Assembly: GCF_009870125.1 (NCBI RefSeq)
Contig: NC_046683.1
Location: 47,631,869 to 47,695,868 of the forward strand
Reading direction: 5' to 3'
Source of the DNA: Drosophila pseudoobscura
Taxonomy: Eukaryota; Arthropoda; Insecta; Diptera; Drosophilidae
DNA length: 64,000 nucleotides
The notes under the pieces were generated by a model that saw only the letters and a program-made list of their open reading frames with translations, searched no databases and had not been told where the DNA came from. Made by a program: the position numbers and the translations under genes. This document shows positions 11,601 through 23,700 of the stretch, in pieces; within the stretch, counting starts at the first letter, position 1; each line of letters starts with the position of its first letter.

Positions 11601-14600
11601 GGGGTCGGTTCCATTGTCGCGTGCCTTGTGGTCGACAAACGTTGCATTGATGATGCTGCTGAATGCTGGTGAATGCTGGTGACCCGCGCTGGCTGCGGAT
11701 TCAGGTGATTCATCATTTCGAGTGTTGTTCATTGCAACGTTTATTGCGATTTTTACAAACGCACTCGAAAAATCGCTGGCCGAAACCGCGTGCGTTTATT
11801 GCAGCCAAACGCGATTTATGGGCGACATTCTGGTCTGCTTTTTTCCCCTCTGTGCGGAATGCAAGTCACGTGCAAAGGCGTGGCCGAGTTGCTAATGGTT
11901 ATTAACTGGCAGATCGGAGTATATAAAGCGTTGCCAGTCGAGGCAAGGCGAGGGGTCTCTGGATTTATAGGCTTTGGAACTCTATGAATGAAAGGAGTGT
12001 AGGAAATTTCTACATTTGATAGTTTAGAAAAAATTTCAGGGCTCTCCCACGCAAAGCAATCGAATCAAAACACTAAAAATCACAATCTTCACAGGTTAAG
12101 ACTCTTCCATTTTCAGTTCCCATAGCTTTCAAGCATGACACACCCCCAAATAATACCACACTCTGTCCATCAGTCACGCCCTCTTCAGAATGCAGTGCAA
12201 CTGACAGTTACCAGCCTCATAATCCGCTCGCTATAAATTTAATTGCCATTAATGACACTTCAGATGAAAGAGCGAAAGAGCTGGATGGAGTCTGTCTGCA
12301 GGCGCCTGCAGGCGCCAGACCCAAAACAGCGGAAATGAAAACATCTTGAGGCTAAATGTGATTTGCATTTTTAAATCAATACACAAAAGGCCATGGCCAG
12401 GAGCTCAAGGAGTCGCGAGGCAGGATGATTCCCGTGCAACCCCCGCAGACACAGGGACACGCACACACCCAAGCACACCCACACGTGTCTGGCGGGGATT
12501 CTCTCTTTCTCTCCGGCAACTTTTTAAGTGTCATGTCCAAAACAAATTCGTCTGTTTTTGATTTGTCGAAAAATGGGGGAGCAAAAAATACTCGGAATCC
12601 AGCACCAGAACCAAAACCAGAATACCAGAGCGGATAAAGGATAAAGGAAATTCCCGCCAACGCTCGGCAATCAACTGTGGAATCTCCCCGACTGTGTCTC
12701 TCCGACTCTCTCTTCCTTTCTCTCCATATTCGAGTATATGGCACTTTTGGCATTTTTCACGTTATAAATATTTTTATTTTCATTTCGTCTGCCTTGTCTT
12801 TTGTGTGGAGTGTGCATTGTGGATGGCGGATAAAGGATGACGCATGGTGGACAGGCCCTACCCGGCCCAGTTGGTGAGGGAGGGGGATTACACAAACATT
12901 TCCAGACTTTCGTTTTTGTTTTTTTTGCTTGCGATTTCGATTTCTTTCGTTTGCGGGCTTTAAATCAATTCGGGTGATAAATAATCCCCGAATAGAAGAG
13001 GATACGATATTTAACACTCTCAATCTGGGTTGGCCTTTTGTGATATTTGCTTTGTTTTTTATGAGCCTTGTTATCCTTTTTAGTAGCCGGCAAATGATGA
13101 TTCCATTTCATATTCAGTTTAAGATGGTTTCTGAAATTCCCGACGACTTGTCTTGGGGTTGAGATATCCTTAAAAGTAATTAAATATATTCTATTGTTTC
13201 TCTATTATTCTCTATAATATATACAAATGTTTAAGATCTTCAGCTCTTAAGGATCTTAAGGTCTTTCACAATAACCCACCGCAGGAGAGCCATAGGCACA
13301 AATCTCAAAGCTATTAAAGTTTCATTTCATAAAGTTTCCCTATAAGTTTCCACACCTTCGAACTATTATTATGACTTGAGATATCTTGAAGTTCTTTCGC
13401 TCCACACAAAGTTTCTAGGGATTGAATCCCCATTAATACCAATTCAATTTACATTTCCATTTCACTTGTCTGCAATCAAAGAACACTTAAACACACCCGA
13501 AACATGTTCATAGCTCAAATTTCATTTCAATTTGCCAATTCCTGATTCCTTCCTTCCCCTCCCGTCTCGTCCACCCTCGCACCCTCTACGCGCAAAAACG
13601 ATTGAGGAACATTAAAAACCATCATTTGCAGCTTTGGTTACAAAATAAATTGTTGACAAATTGCTAAATAAATGCTCGCCCGCCACAATCCAAAGTATTT
13701 TGCAAACACTTCAGCTTCTGGCCCCCCACTAAAACAATAACCACAACGAGGAGCGGCATGAGGATGGTTTGGAATGGACAAATGGACAAATCGACCATGG
13801 ACGATGGCCAGTAACCCAAAACGCACTGCCAACTGCTGTTGAAATGACTTTGGCAAATAGTAGCAGACTATTTAATACGCTATTACGTCGCATATCGAAT
13901 GACATTTCGGGGGCCGCAATGGGTTGACAGCAGGCCACCCCCGAGAGCAGTCATCCCCGGGAGCAGCCATCCCGGATCCAGCCTCATTAGTTAACATATG
14001 TTGCCCCGGACGAGATTGGCAGAAGTCAGAATCTCGAATGGGGGGGAACTCCATTCCCAGTCCCATTCCCATCTTCATTCCATCCTCCCTCATCGCATCG
14101 CAACGCCAACAACAGCTTGTGCTCATTGCCCAAAGTCAATTTTCGGGCAGAAAAAAGTAGTAGACGGGGACAGGGGACAGGAGGCCAAGCAATTTGTAGC
14201 CAACTGACTGAGCGACCCGCTTACCAACTCCCACCGTAGAGAACCATACCATCCGACTCTCTTCTGGGTGGTTTATAAAAACTTCAAACAAATTCCATGC
14301 GCGTTATGCTGGCAGCGTGTCAGAAAAATATGTTACTTATCGTTTTGGCTTACGGTCCATGGAATGGGATGGGAAGATGGGAAGGACTGCGTTGAGGGAG
14401 CATAATATGTGTGGGTCTTTAACAAAGTGGGAAACAGTTTAGCCGGAATTGGATATGAAAGTGCTTAAGAACTTCATTTGGTTTTGATTGAAACGATAAC
14501 TGAAATGAAGGAGATAAAGATTAGAAGAGAAATTCATAGGATTCCTATTGGGATTCCCAATTCCTAGAAGATCCTAGTACTCGTATCAGCAAAAGTCTGG

Positions 14601-17519
14601 TACAGTTTGAAGATTGGAAAACCAATGTTAGATTCTTATCAACAAATCGTCAGTGAGGCATTCCGACAATCCCAAACATAAGCTCTATTATATAATCATC
14701 ATCTCCGGAAAAACATTTCCCTAATTACCAGGCACAACAATTGAATTTTAGTTTTTGTCGCCACCATAAATACGAGTATTTGCATAAATTTAATTATTTA
14801 CTGACCGGCAAAAATTAAGCGAATATTTTTGTGTTAGACAATAATTATATGTATGATGTCCGCCTCGGTGGCAGGGCCGGGGGCAGGGACGGGGCAGGGG
14901 CACAGTCGTTACATGGCCAATATTTGTTAACAAGCCGGGGGAGTGCAAGTCCCATAATAGAACTAAACTCGACTCGTTTCGGTACCCATGGAATGCAATT
15001 GATACGTGTATTTATACATTTTCCATACGAGCTGTTTTTGTTGTTGTTGATTGAGGAATTTCCGTTGCGGAATAATTACAGCATCGCACATCGGGTTAAC
15101 TAGAACAGGTTCTATACAAGTACGAGTATACGCAATCTTTCTTTCCGTTCTCCCTTTCTGTTGTCCGAAGGCAAACATCATAATTTCAAGCTCATTAAAC
15201 TTGGCTGCTACCGAGAAAGTATAAATAGAAAAGTCTGCGACAGAACGGAAGTACGCTGCCCAATTTTCCGAGCCGCCTCTGTCTCCCTCTCTCTCACTCT
15301 TTGGCATACTAAATTGCACGCTTTATAATTAATTTCCATCAGAAACAGACGATGACGATGACGACGGTGGCTGTTGGTCGTCCAGCGGTTCAGTGGTTCG
15401 GTGGCTAGAGCAAACTCTGTCCCCCAGTTACGACTGACTTTGGGCTGGACCCATAATCATTAATCTTATCGCCGCCTGAGCTTATTATTTCAATTGCTTA
15501 GGGGATGGGGTTGCTGGCTGGATTGCTGGGTTCCCACTGGTGGGTTGGTGGCTTGGTGGGTTGGTGGCTTGGTGGTTTGGTGGGTTTAGCGCTGGAAAAC
15601 TCAATGACCGGAAGTAAGCGAAACAGCAAACTGAAAAAATTTTTGGCACGTGTCCCCGGGGAAAAATCTGATGCCGAAGAAATCTCTGCGGTTAATCGCT
15701 TGTTTAACATGTCAGCAACTTTTTGTTGGCCTGCTCTTTACTTATTTATTTATAAATGTTTAGAGATTAGGGTGTACGAGTGAGTGTGAGTGGGAAACGG
15801 CAATGGCCTTTCCCGGTATTTCCCAATTTCACGCATCAATTTGCTTGAAAATTTCACATCAAGTCACAATCTAATTACCGAAGAAGGAGTAGTGCTCTGA
15901 CCATAAATTGTTGCAAATTGTTTGGCTTTTGCAACAAAGTGCGAATGTCCTGCTGTGTCATAGGCATGCACAAGAGGCAGCACAACAAGGACGCAACACC
16001 CACTGCATAATAACTCAAAAACAGTCGCCGAGGTGGTGGTGGGCCAAGGCACGGTCCAGGTCCGGGGGGGGGTCCAGGTTCAGGGTATCCTGCAATCTGC
16101 TTCAAGGGTCTGTGCCTATGCGCTGCTTGCCTGTCAAATGCAGCAAGCAACAGGGAAAGAGAGAGACAGAGCGAGACTGTTTAGAGAGGCAGATGGATAG
16201 TAAAGTTACAGAATTTTTGCCGGACTAACTTTGTGGCCTAAACAGTGGGACCGAAATAGTCAGCAAATTCGGGTAAAAACTTTTTCATATTCCACCACAG
16301 ACTTCGTAGTACCTATTCCCCTAATGTGTGGCCCACTGTGCGGCTTCTATGTGTCTATATTTTAGCACAATTTTCGCAGTACTTTGTGTGTACCACTGTG
16401 CGGCCTCTAATCAATTTGTTGCCGGTTTTGGGGAAATGCCTCTAATTTGCATTTATTATGGATATGCTCGGCGTCTGGCGCTGGCATTGCAGTTCAAACT
16501 TTTCCTCTGGCCAGGGCCACGCCCACACACACGACAACATAACCAGAAATAGGATGAGGAGGGCCGGTAGGTAGATTCAATTTGCCACAGAAAAGTTTTT
16601 TGTTAGGGGAAAAGTTGTTTTGTGACCGGAAAACGTTGAAGGAATTGGAACTCATCCGCCCCTGTGGCCATGAAAAGTTTTTAGGGGAAACTACAGCCCA
16701 CTGCCACTGCCACTGCCACTTCCCTGGATTTTTGGTCTGCCTGGGACAGACAGCTCTCCATCCGAAGATGGACAGTCTTAATTTACCCATTTCATTGCAA
16801 GATTGAATCCATATCTATGTCTATATCGTTATATCCCCTTTCGTTTGCAGGTGAAAATTTGGTTTCAGAATCGCCGGATGAAGTGGCGCAACTCCAAGGA
16901 GCGCGAGCTGCTGGCCAGCGGCGGTTCCCGCGACCAGACGCTGCCCAACAAGAACAATCCCAATCCGGATCTGTCCGATGCCAAGTGCGATCGACCCCTC
17001 ACACCGATTTCCCCCTCCCTGCTCTCGCCCAATGGCAGTGTCACACCCCCGCCCGGTGCCATTGCCAAGGATGAACCGCCGCCGGCTGCTGTCACACCCA
17101 AATCACCGCAGTCCGTCAGCAGCAGGAGCTCTCCGTGTCATCCGTCGGCGGGATATGGAATGCAAATGAGCTCGCCGCCCCCACTGCTCACCAGCCTCAA
17201 GATGAGCGATCAGTCGGGCACGCCCACACCCACGGGAGGATCGGGTGGAGCAGCCACAACGGTTTCATCGGCTGCCTCTTCGCCTCCGGGGGCGAGCAGT
17301 GCGGCAGAGTTTCAGGCCAAGATCAATGCTGAGATGCAGAAGCAGCTGGTGGCCGCCGATCTTAAGTTCAAGTTGGAGAACAGCATCCAGGAGGCGAAGC
17401 AGCGGCGGTTCGAGCAACTGCAGCAGCAGCTCCATCACTCGCCCCACTTCACGGCAATGCGAGAGGTGGAGCTGGCGGCCGCCGCAGCAGCCGCACAGCT
17501 GCATCACCATCACCAGCAG

Positions 17520-17557
<38 letters not shown>

Positions 17558-17669
17558 ACAGCAACAACAACAACAACAGCAGCAACAGGGATCAGAGTTC
17601 ATGAAGCTGTACTACGACGACTACGATGACTCCAACTCCGATAGCGATGAGGAGATCAGTGTGACGTGA
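2102..17669 (+). CDS. Dbx: Dbx homeodomain transcription factor
   Basis: Five coding exons (2102-2627, 5505-6260, 6403-6507, 6594-6697, 16851-17669) splice in frame to 769 aa. The protein is the fly Dbx homolog, a nuclear DNA-binding factor; vertebrate DBX1/2 pattern interneurons. Signatures: FLVDSLL at the N terminus, an LKFSVSAIL motif at the end of exon 1, then the homeodomain at about residues 454-513 starting MMRRAVFSDSQRK, with KYISKPDRKKLA and the recognition helix WFQNRRMKW (Asn51 = residue 504). The C terminus ends in an acidic DSDEEISVT, as in vertebrate DBX. Introns cut the homeodomain at positions 9/10 and 44/45; the second is a classic homeobox intron site. Exon 2 is rich in His and Gln, and exon 5 has a Gln run of about 27 at 17513-17588. 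The start is the first in-frame ATG after the predicted promoter. Intron 4 is 10.15 kb and contains tRNA genes on the same strand. Confidence 0.93.
6751..6822 (+). tRNA. tRNA:Cys-GCA: tRNA-Cys (GCA), copy 1
   Basis: 72 nt. The acceptor arms GGGGGTA / TGCCCCC pair over seven positions (one T-G), with discriminator T. The A box is TAGCTCAGGGG, the anticodon is GCA in GACTGCAGATC, and the B box is GGTTCAAATCC. No intron. A T-run at about 6830-6836 serves as the pol III terminator. The gene lies 53 bases downstream of the Dbx exon 4 donor, inside intron 4. Confidence 0.95.
7142..7213 (+). tRNA. tRNA:Cys-GCA: tRNA-Cys (GCA), copy 2
   Basis: Identical to copy 1 over all 72 nt, with the same A and B boxes and a downstream T-run. 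It lies 53 bases after the first duplicated homeobox-exon fragment, the same spacing as between the real exon and copy 1. Confidence 0.95.
7522..7593 (+). tRNA. tRNA:Cys-GCA: tRNA-Cys (GCA), copy 3
   Basis: Identical to copies 1 and 2, with a downstream T-run. Its flanks are almost the same as those of copy 2, which points to recent duplication or gene conversion. Confidence 0.95.
7898..7969 (+). tRNA. tRNA:Cys-GCA: tRNA-Cys (GCA), copy 4
   Basis: Identical mature sequence. The trailer changes slightly (TTGTAACTTTTTTT), still with a pol III T-run. Confidence 0.95.
8274..8345 (+). tRNA. tRNA:Cys-GCA: tRNA-Cys (GCA), copy 5
   Basis: Differs from the other four by one base in the T-loop (TTCGAAT instead of TTCAAAT), which is the more standard B-box form. 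The trailer is TTGTAACTTTTTC, with a T-run of only five. It is the last and most diverged unit of the array. Confidence 0.94.
8346..10440. other. Dbx intron 4, stretch after the tRNA array
   Basis: Intronic DNA with no supported gene. It contains ACTCGT microsatellite (about 8790-8830) and an overlapping-frame region at 8736-9230 that looks non-coding. At 9859-9866 is a TATATAAA box followed by intron-like signals (described under findings). The rest is AT-rich with short homopolymers. Confidence 0.5.
10451..10641. repeat. AT-rich inverted repeat (hairpin)
   Basis: A 40-nt perfect inverted repeat pairs 10478-10517 with 10574-10613, spacer 56 nt. Pairing extends with a few mismatches to about 10451 and 10641, giving arms of roughly 67 nt. 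The left arm core is AATAATAATTACTCATT. It directly abuts the DINE-1-like sequence that starts near 10653, so it may be part of that element or a separate MITE. Confidence 0.75.
10653..10880 (+). mobile_element. DINE-1/INE-1-like element remnant
   Basis: From memory of the family, the order TATACCC, GGGTATA, CAGAAGGAAGCG, CCCCATAAAG, CGAGTCGATT, TCTGTCTGTCCGTCCGTATGA, ACTATAAGAGCTAGAG is the hallmark 5' part of DINE-1/INE-1 (Helitron-related) elements, which are scattered through Drosophila genomes. The right boundary is uncertain. No coding capacity is seen, as expected. Confidence 0.75.
10900..16840. other. Dbx intron 4, distal 6 kb
   Basis: No supported gene. It contains GT/CA and GA simple repeats (for example 11330-11380 and 12690-12720), G-rich oligopurine stretches and many short shadow frames. 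It probably holds enhancers, but none can be identified by eye. The intron ends with a good acceptor TTTCGTTTGCAG at 16850. Confidence 0.5.
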
Positions 17670-17790
17670 TTCGGTGGACGGATCACTGTAAATATACAAT
17701 ACATATAATATATAATTGTAAATTTATTGATGCATTGAAATTATAGTATTTAATATATGTATAATATTTTTTTTTGAATCTAAATAACGA

Positions 17791-17796
17791 AATAAA
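17791..17796 (+). terminator. Dbx: Dbx polyadenylation signal
   Basis: AATAAA 122 bases after the Dbx stop codon, in an AT-rich 3' UTR. This is the only perfect AATAAA nearby on this strand. Confidence 0.7.
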
Positions 17797-18370
17797 CTTC
17801 TTTGCAAAATCAATGATTTTCTAGAATTTTTCCCGCGAAGAATCGATATTGATCGACATGTAGAGTATACATGACAACTACATATGCACAGTGGCTCCAA
17901 CCAATACATGCCACGTGTATTTTAGGAACTACTCCATTTTACATAAAAATCAGATTGAATTTTGATTTAAGTCAGCGGCTGCTGATTTAGAATACATATA
18001 TGTGTTTATTTAAGGTTATTTTTATGGTTGCTTAAAACAAACCTAAAGGTAAATTCACTTTCGTAGTAAAATTAGTAAAGTGTGGTGGCGTTGTTGGCCC
18101 GTGCAAATAATTCTTTCAACTATATATGTATACACGGTTGAAAGAGACTATATAAAAAAAAAAAAAAAATTTTGTATACAGAATACTGTGTCGAAGATTG
18201 CTCTCGGGGTGTAGCAGCAATCGGGCTATGATTGGACTTAAAACTAAAAATCACTCTTGCGACTAAACTAGGACAGTTAGGATTGCGACTGGTCTTTGTA
18301 CATAGAGGTTACCGGTTACACAAGGAATACACTGGATTGGAATTATTCCAAGCCAAATTCGAATTCGATT
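17797..18370. other. Space between convergent Dbx and symporter genes
   Basis: About 575 bp between the Dbx poly(A) signal and the symporter stop. It should hold the symporter 3' UTR on the minus strand. A 15-A run lies at about 18155-18170. A short string, TACACGGTTGAAAGA, recurs at 54402-54416 between RNF10 and Cct2; its meaning is unknown. Confidence 0.5.
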
Positions 18371-20777
18371 CTATTCGTCGTCGATGCGTATGGCATGATT
18401 CACATGCCCCTCGTCACTTGTAGTCTCTTTGGTTGTGGGTGGGAGTGGTGGGTCTACCGCTGTGGTGGTGGTGATGGTGCTGTTGGTGGTGTACTGCACT
18501 TGGGAGTCGCTCTTGAACACCTCATCGGAAACGCCTTCGTTATCGATGCCCTTGCCGGTGATCTTCAGGACATTTCGTCGTTGCTTAAAGTCGATTATCA
18601 GGGAGATGAACCATCCTAGGAATACTGTCAACAGGCATCCGATCATGCTATACCACATATAGCTTAGCCGGAAGATGGGCCAGGAACTGCAAGGAATCGA
18701 ATAACTGATTCAAATAACCATCGAAACGTTAGAGAACAAAAGCCAAACTCACGTGAATCCTTCCTGCTCAATGGGATTAATTGATTCGGTGAGCAAGTCC
18801 TCGATAATGCTGGTCACATTCACATGACAATCGCAGTGCTCGATGGATGTGGCCAGCGGAGGTGGCTCCACACTGGCTATCTGGGCCACCACACCCACAA
18901 AGATCACTAGAATCAGCGATAGAAGCCCGCCATAGAAGGCTCCCTTAGTGTTGGCCTGCTTACAGGCAATACCAAGGACAAACAGACCCAGTGTCACGCC
19001 ACCGATGAGGCCATTCAATGTGAGAGTAGCCTGCAACACGCCGCCCAGATGCTCCACAATGAACACCAGTCCGAAGGAGGCAATACCGTAGCCCAAGGAC
19101 ATCCACTTGGCATAGGTTGCTCCCTTCTCCGGAGAGATTTTGATGTTCATGCCATTGGCAAGCAGATCCTCGCAGGTCACAGCGGACAGAGAGTTCAAGG
19201 CAGATGCCACAGTTCTGGAGGCAAGAGAAAGTATAATCAGTGCTGGTTCTTAAAGCTCCACAAGTGTGGTGGTGCCTACCCTAAACTAGCCGCAAAGATG
19301 CCTGCAACGAAGATGCCCGCAATGGAGTAGATGTGCTCATACGTATTGATCACGTAGAAAGGCAGCAACTGATCGGAGGCCGAGATGCGACCTGCCGTCA
19401 GGGGATCGCAGTCCGCATAGTGGTTGAAAACCATTAAGCCCGTGTAAAAGTTGAGCAGGAAAACGGCAATCAAACCTATAATGGCAAAGCCCAGAGCAAT
19501 CTTCGCTAGCTTTAAGGACTTTAGTGACATGCACTTCTGGACGGAGGCCTGGTTGGTGCAGAACAGCGATGTCCAGTAGAAGAAGCCGCCAATGACCACA
19601 GACCAAACGGTGTGGCGGGTCGTGGGACTGGGGTCAATGCTGGAAGAGTGCAAACAATTAGAGGGGAAAGGCAAAAGGGTTTCTGGGTGTAAAACTTACT
19701 TGAAGAACTCCAAGCGATTGAGTTCGGCAGCCTTCTGAAAGACCTGAATGGGAGTCCCGCTGTAGTAGCTGCCGAGACCCACAATCAAAACAAGAGACAC
19801 AGCCAGGACTGCAGCCTGAAAAGGATTGAAAATAGGTTACAAAATGCATCCCTGGAGTTTTCTTTGGTCCGTTTACCTGGAATGAATCGGCAATGACCAC
19901 AGCCTTCATGCCGCCCTGCGAGGAATAAAAGACGCAGACCACATAAATCAGAATGACAGCAATTTTGGTGTCCAATCCTGTGGCCTTGGACAAGGCAATG
20001 GCTGGAGCGAGGACAGCAACAGCCGTATAGAAGCACATCTAATAGAGGAAGATAGGTTACACAAAGCTCTTTCTGTTGAGGATCCTCTGAACGCACCTGT
20101 ATGACATAGAGTACTGCGCCCAAGATTCGGATCTCCTTGCCGAAGCGTATGCCCAGGTATTCATAGCAGCTGGTGAGCTCCATTTTGAAATATATGGGGT
20201 AAAAGATCTTGACCGCCACCGGGATGACCAGCACCATGGGGATCACAATCAGCACGAACTGTGTGCCCTGGAAGTACATCTCGGATGGGTTGCCCAGCAG
20301 CTCGATAGCCGTAATGAAGCTGGTCGTCAGGCTGAGGGTCACTGGGAAGATGCTCATCTCGGAACCCAGAAGAAACTCGTTGGAGGAGCTGCCTCCCTTC
20401 TGGAAGAAACCGTAGAAGATGCCAATGCCCAGCGAGATGACCAGCATGCCCAGCAGAATCACGTAGTCGTAGCCGGAGAAGGTGGGCTTGTGGCTGGGCG
20501 CGCTGCACTCCTCCAGTCCATTCGGGGACGTGGTCTGCTGGGACTTGTAGGCCTGCAGGAGCAGCGTTGCCGCATTATCAAAGTCCACATGCTCCTGGGA
20601 GGCGGAGGCTCCGATAGGACTCTCTCCCCGCACAATCAGATACTTGTGACTGGGGTCCAGCGGAGCAGATGCAGATCCCGATGCGGGGGTCTTCTCCTGC
20701 AGCGCATAGGCGGTAATAGAATGCGCCAAAGCGCAGAGGGTCAGCAGCTTCAAAATGGTATCCTGGGTAGCGAACAT
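18371..20777 (-). CDS. CG42235: SLC5-family sodium/solute symporter
   Basis: Six exons (20777-20097, 20038-19877, 19815-19700, 19639-19280, 19214-18753, 18686-18371) give 698 aa. It is a multi-pass plasma-membrane cotransporter of the SLC5 (SMVT/NIS-like) family, which uses the sodium gradient to import small solutes; the substrate cannot be read from sequence. Evidence: about 13 hydrophobic spans starting with FSGYDYVILLGMLVISLG, the motifs GSEMSIFPVTLSLTTSFITA and TNQASVQKCMS, and the late AGIFVAGIFAASLGTVASALNS segment, all typical of the family. Before the first span lies a signal-peptide-like segment and about 90 polar residues, unusual for SLC5. The start chosen is the ATG at 20777 because it opens a hydrophobic leader; an in-frame ATG at 20864 would add 29 residues. 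The symbol is from memory of the melanogaster neighbour of Dbx. Confidence 0.85.
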
Positions 20778-23700
20778 CCTGCCAGGGAATGTGCAACTGC
20801 AACTGCAACCGATGAGTGCTTCGAGCCAGACACCTTGGGTCACTCTCCGTCTGAAGCCCCACAACGTTATTCGCGAACTGAAACGGAATAGAGCATAACA
20901 TACGGCTTAGATCATAGCAAGATCAAGGTTCCCGAAAAGAAATTGCACCAAGGCGGCAATCGCCAAAGCTTTCCATCAGTGGGTGTCGCTTTGGCTGCCA
21001 TTAATTAATTAAGCGAACGATCCCCCACAAATTCCACCAGCAGTCATCTCTGGAAAGAAGCAGGGGAGACTGAAGGGAGGGTAGGGGCTACGGAATCGAA
21101 CGGGCCATTGGCCACAGTTTCCATGTTCAAGTACAAATATATTATTTCCTTAAACAAACAATTCCATTTATGTGTAATTGCTTTATTATTAATATATTTT
21201 CGTTATGGGTCCACACTCGTTCAAGGCGAAACGCTTTCGTAAATGATTTTCGGGATATGTAATCGACATATGTATGTTGAAAGGAAGAGAAAGCTGATTC
21301 TGGTAGGGAGTCTCCAAGAGAAAGTGAAGACTTATGTTACTTATGTAAGGTTAACCTTAAGGTTACTTATGTACATATGTATGTAGCATGAACTACTTTT
21401 AGGAGTACAGATCGTAATGATCATTTGGCCCGTCGGACACTTTGCATCGTGTCTGATTTCCATACAATATTTCCACCACCCATTACACATTCATTGATAT
21501 TCGCGTTCAATTGTTAAATCATAAAACACTCATTTTGCAATCGATAACCCATACGAATCAATCAACAATCCAATTGATTCAAACACTCTGACAATTATTT
21601 TAATCAACCGAACTTAGAACCGAACCTGCTTCTCCTGCTCCCAATTTTCCAGCCAATTCAAACTATTAAAGAAAATCTGCTCCTGTGGCACTCACACACA
21701 CACAATCGCACACACACACTGATGCAATACGGAAACAAACACTCACACAGATACTGAGAAAGAGGCAGACCAAACGGCAGCAAAGTTTTGAGCGAAAAGT
21801 GAGAAATGCTCCCGCGCCCAATTCAGATTTAAGCGAATTCAACTGGTTTATATCAGTGGCTTGTGGCTTGAGCCGGATTGCGCCGGTTTTGGCCAGAAAT
21901 TTGCCATCCATCGCATCTGAAGAGAGCTACTGCTGGCAAGGCCTGAGGCGAAGAGTAAGAGCAGAGCAAGATGCCTCCGTGGAAGAGCGGCCTAATCGAA
22001 AAGGTTCCCTCCACACAGAGGTGCCGAGGAGAAACACGTTTCCACTCTTGTCTGGAGACAGTCTTTGTAGTACACAGGTCGTATGCGTTCTGGGTGCTGT
22101 TCTACGATTGTGTGGGGGGAAGGGAGGGAGGGGGGGGGGGGGGGGCACGGACAGGGCGCCTGGCTTAATTGGTGGCATTTTCTATCCCCCTTTGGCATGT
22201 GGGACCCCTCCACCCCCCACCACTGACCAGGGCAAATATCTGAAAACATCTTTGTCTTTTTCCTATATCTCGAGCTCGTCGTCTCCGCCAATTGATATGC
22301 GTGTGTTTTGTTTTGGGGTTTGCCATGTCTGGGTTTTGTTTTTGTATTTGGTTCGGTTTTTCGATTTTCGTTTTTTTTTATTATTAATATTCATATAAAC
22401 AAAATAAACCATTTGACATGATTTGTGGCAGACAGGCTGTTAGGGCATGCCCATCTGGTCAAAGATAGTGCCAGCAAACTTCACCGGTCCTCTCCAATGA
22501 AGAGGAGCACTTGACGCTGCCACGGATCTATCACGGGGATACTTGGACCTTGTAACAGTTGTAAAAAAGATTGCCCAATAGGTAGGGCAATTGCCAGGGC
22601 GGAGGCGGGTGCGGATGCGAAAGGGCTTGGCTAATTGCCCAGAGTCGTCAGAGGGTCTGAGAAATTTGAGATATTCGACAGCTCCCCCCCTTGTTGATAG
22701 ATTTATGGGTTCTCCAAATTGATTTCAGCTGTTTTTTTGTTTTTGCTTTACGAATTTTAATTGTTTGCCTAATTTTTAACTAGTTTTAGTGCTAATAAAA
22801 ATACACAGTCAATGGCATACATTTCAAACGTTCTAAGTGGCACTTGGTTGAATAAAAACTACATAAATAATGAGAATTAAAAAAAACTTATTAAGTGAGA
22901 CAATTGTTGGTGTAGAAAGTCTGCTTCATTTGCATTTAATAAACGGTGAAATACTTGTCGATCTAAAGCCGCTTTCACCTCAGTATTAATTTACTTCCTC
23001 ACCTTGATGTCGGATTTTTCAATCCTTAAATTATATTTTTATTCGTTGTCGTCTTCGTTTAGCACTCAGGTGGATAGGCACATAGAGAATTGTATCTTAG
23101 AAATGTTCTGAATTGTATTTGCAGGATTGTGCCTTGATTATTTCTGTATTTCATTAACGTGTTTTTCTCTCTTATTTGGAATTCACCAAACGAATATATT
23201 GATCACTGATATTTTCTTTAGGTATTATATATCCCTTTTTGAGATGTTTGGTTGTCCTTTGTGAAATTTTTAGTTTTGAGCACTTGTCCTTTGATTGTAT
23301 TTTCACTGGATGTTCTTAAAGCTGTTCGAACGTATTGACAATTTTCATATGAATGAGATTTGCAAGCGTCCGTTACGCTGTTTTATACGACAGCCAGGCC
23401 CCCGGCAGCCAAGGCAGCGTCAAATCACAGATCACCGAGCGGCCCAGCTGCGGGAACCCCACGGGGCGGTCTCTGGCTCTCTCTTCAAAGTCTTGGGCCC
23501 CGAAACAAGAGCGAAAATCGAACTAAGAGCAAGCGAGCGTCAGCGCAAGCCTAGCGACGCCGGATATGCGCTTGCCGATCTCCACAAGATGCTTCGTGAT
23601 GCTCGTACAGAGATCCGAGAGCGAGAGGGAGAGCGCGAGCGCGAGCGGCACTCAATTGATGGTCGATTGATAGCGTCAGGGAAAATCTTGTTTAAATGCG

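Noticed and set aside
17265-17585. Poly-Leu minus-strand frame
   Set aside because: Antisense translation of the Dbx poly-Gln tract.
21685-22398. 237-aa plus-strand frame
   Set aside because: It runs through CA repeats, a poly-G tract and T-rich sequence, changes character along its length, and matches no family.
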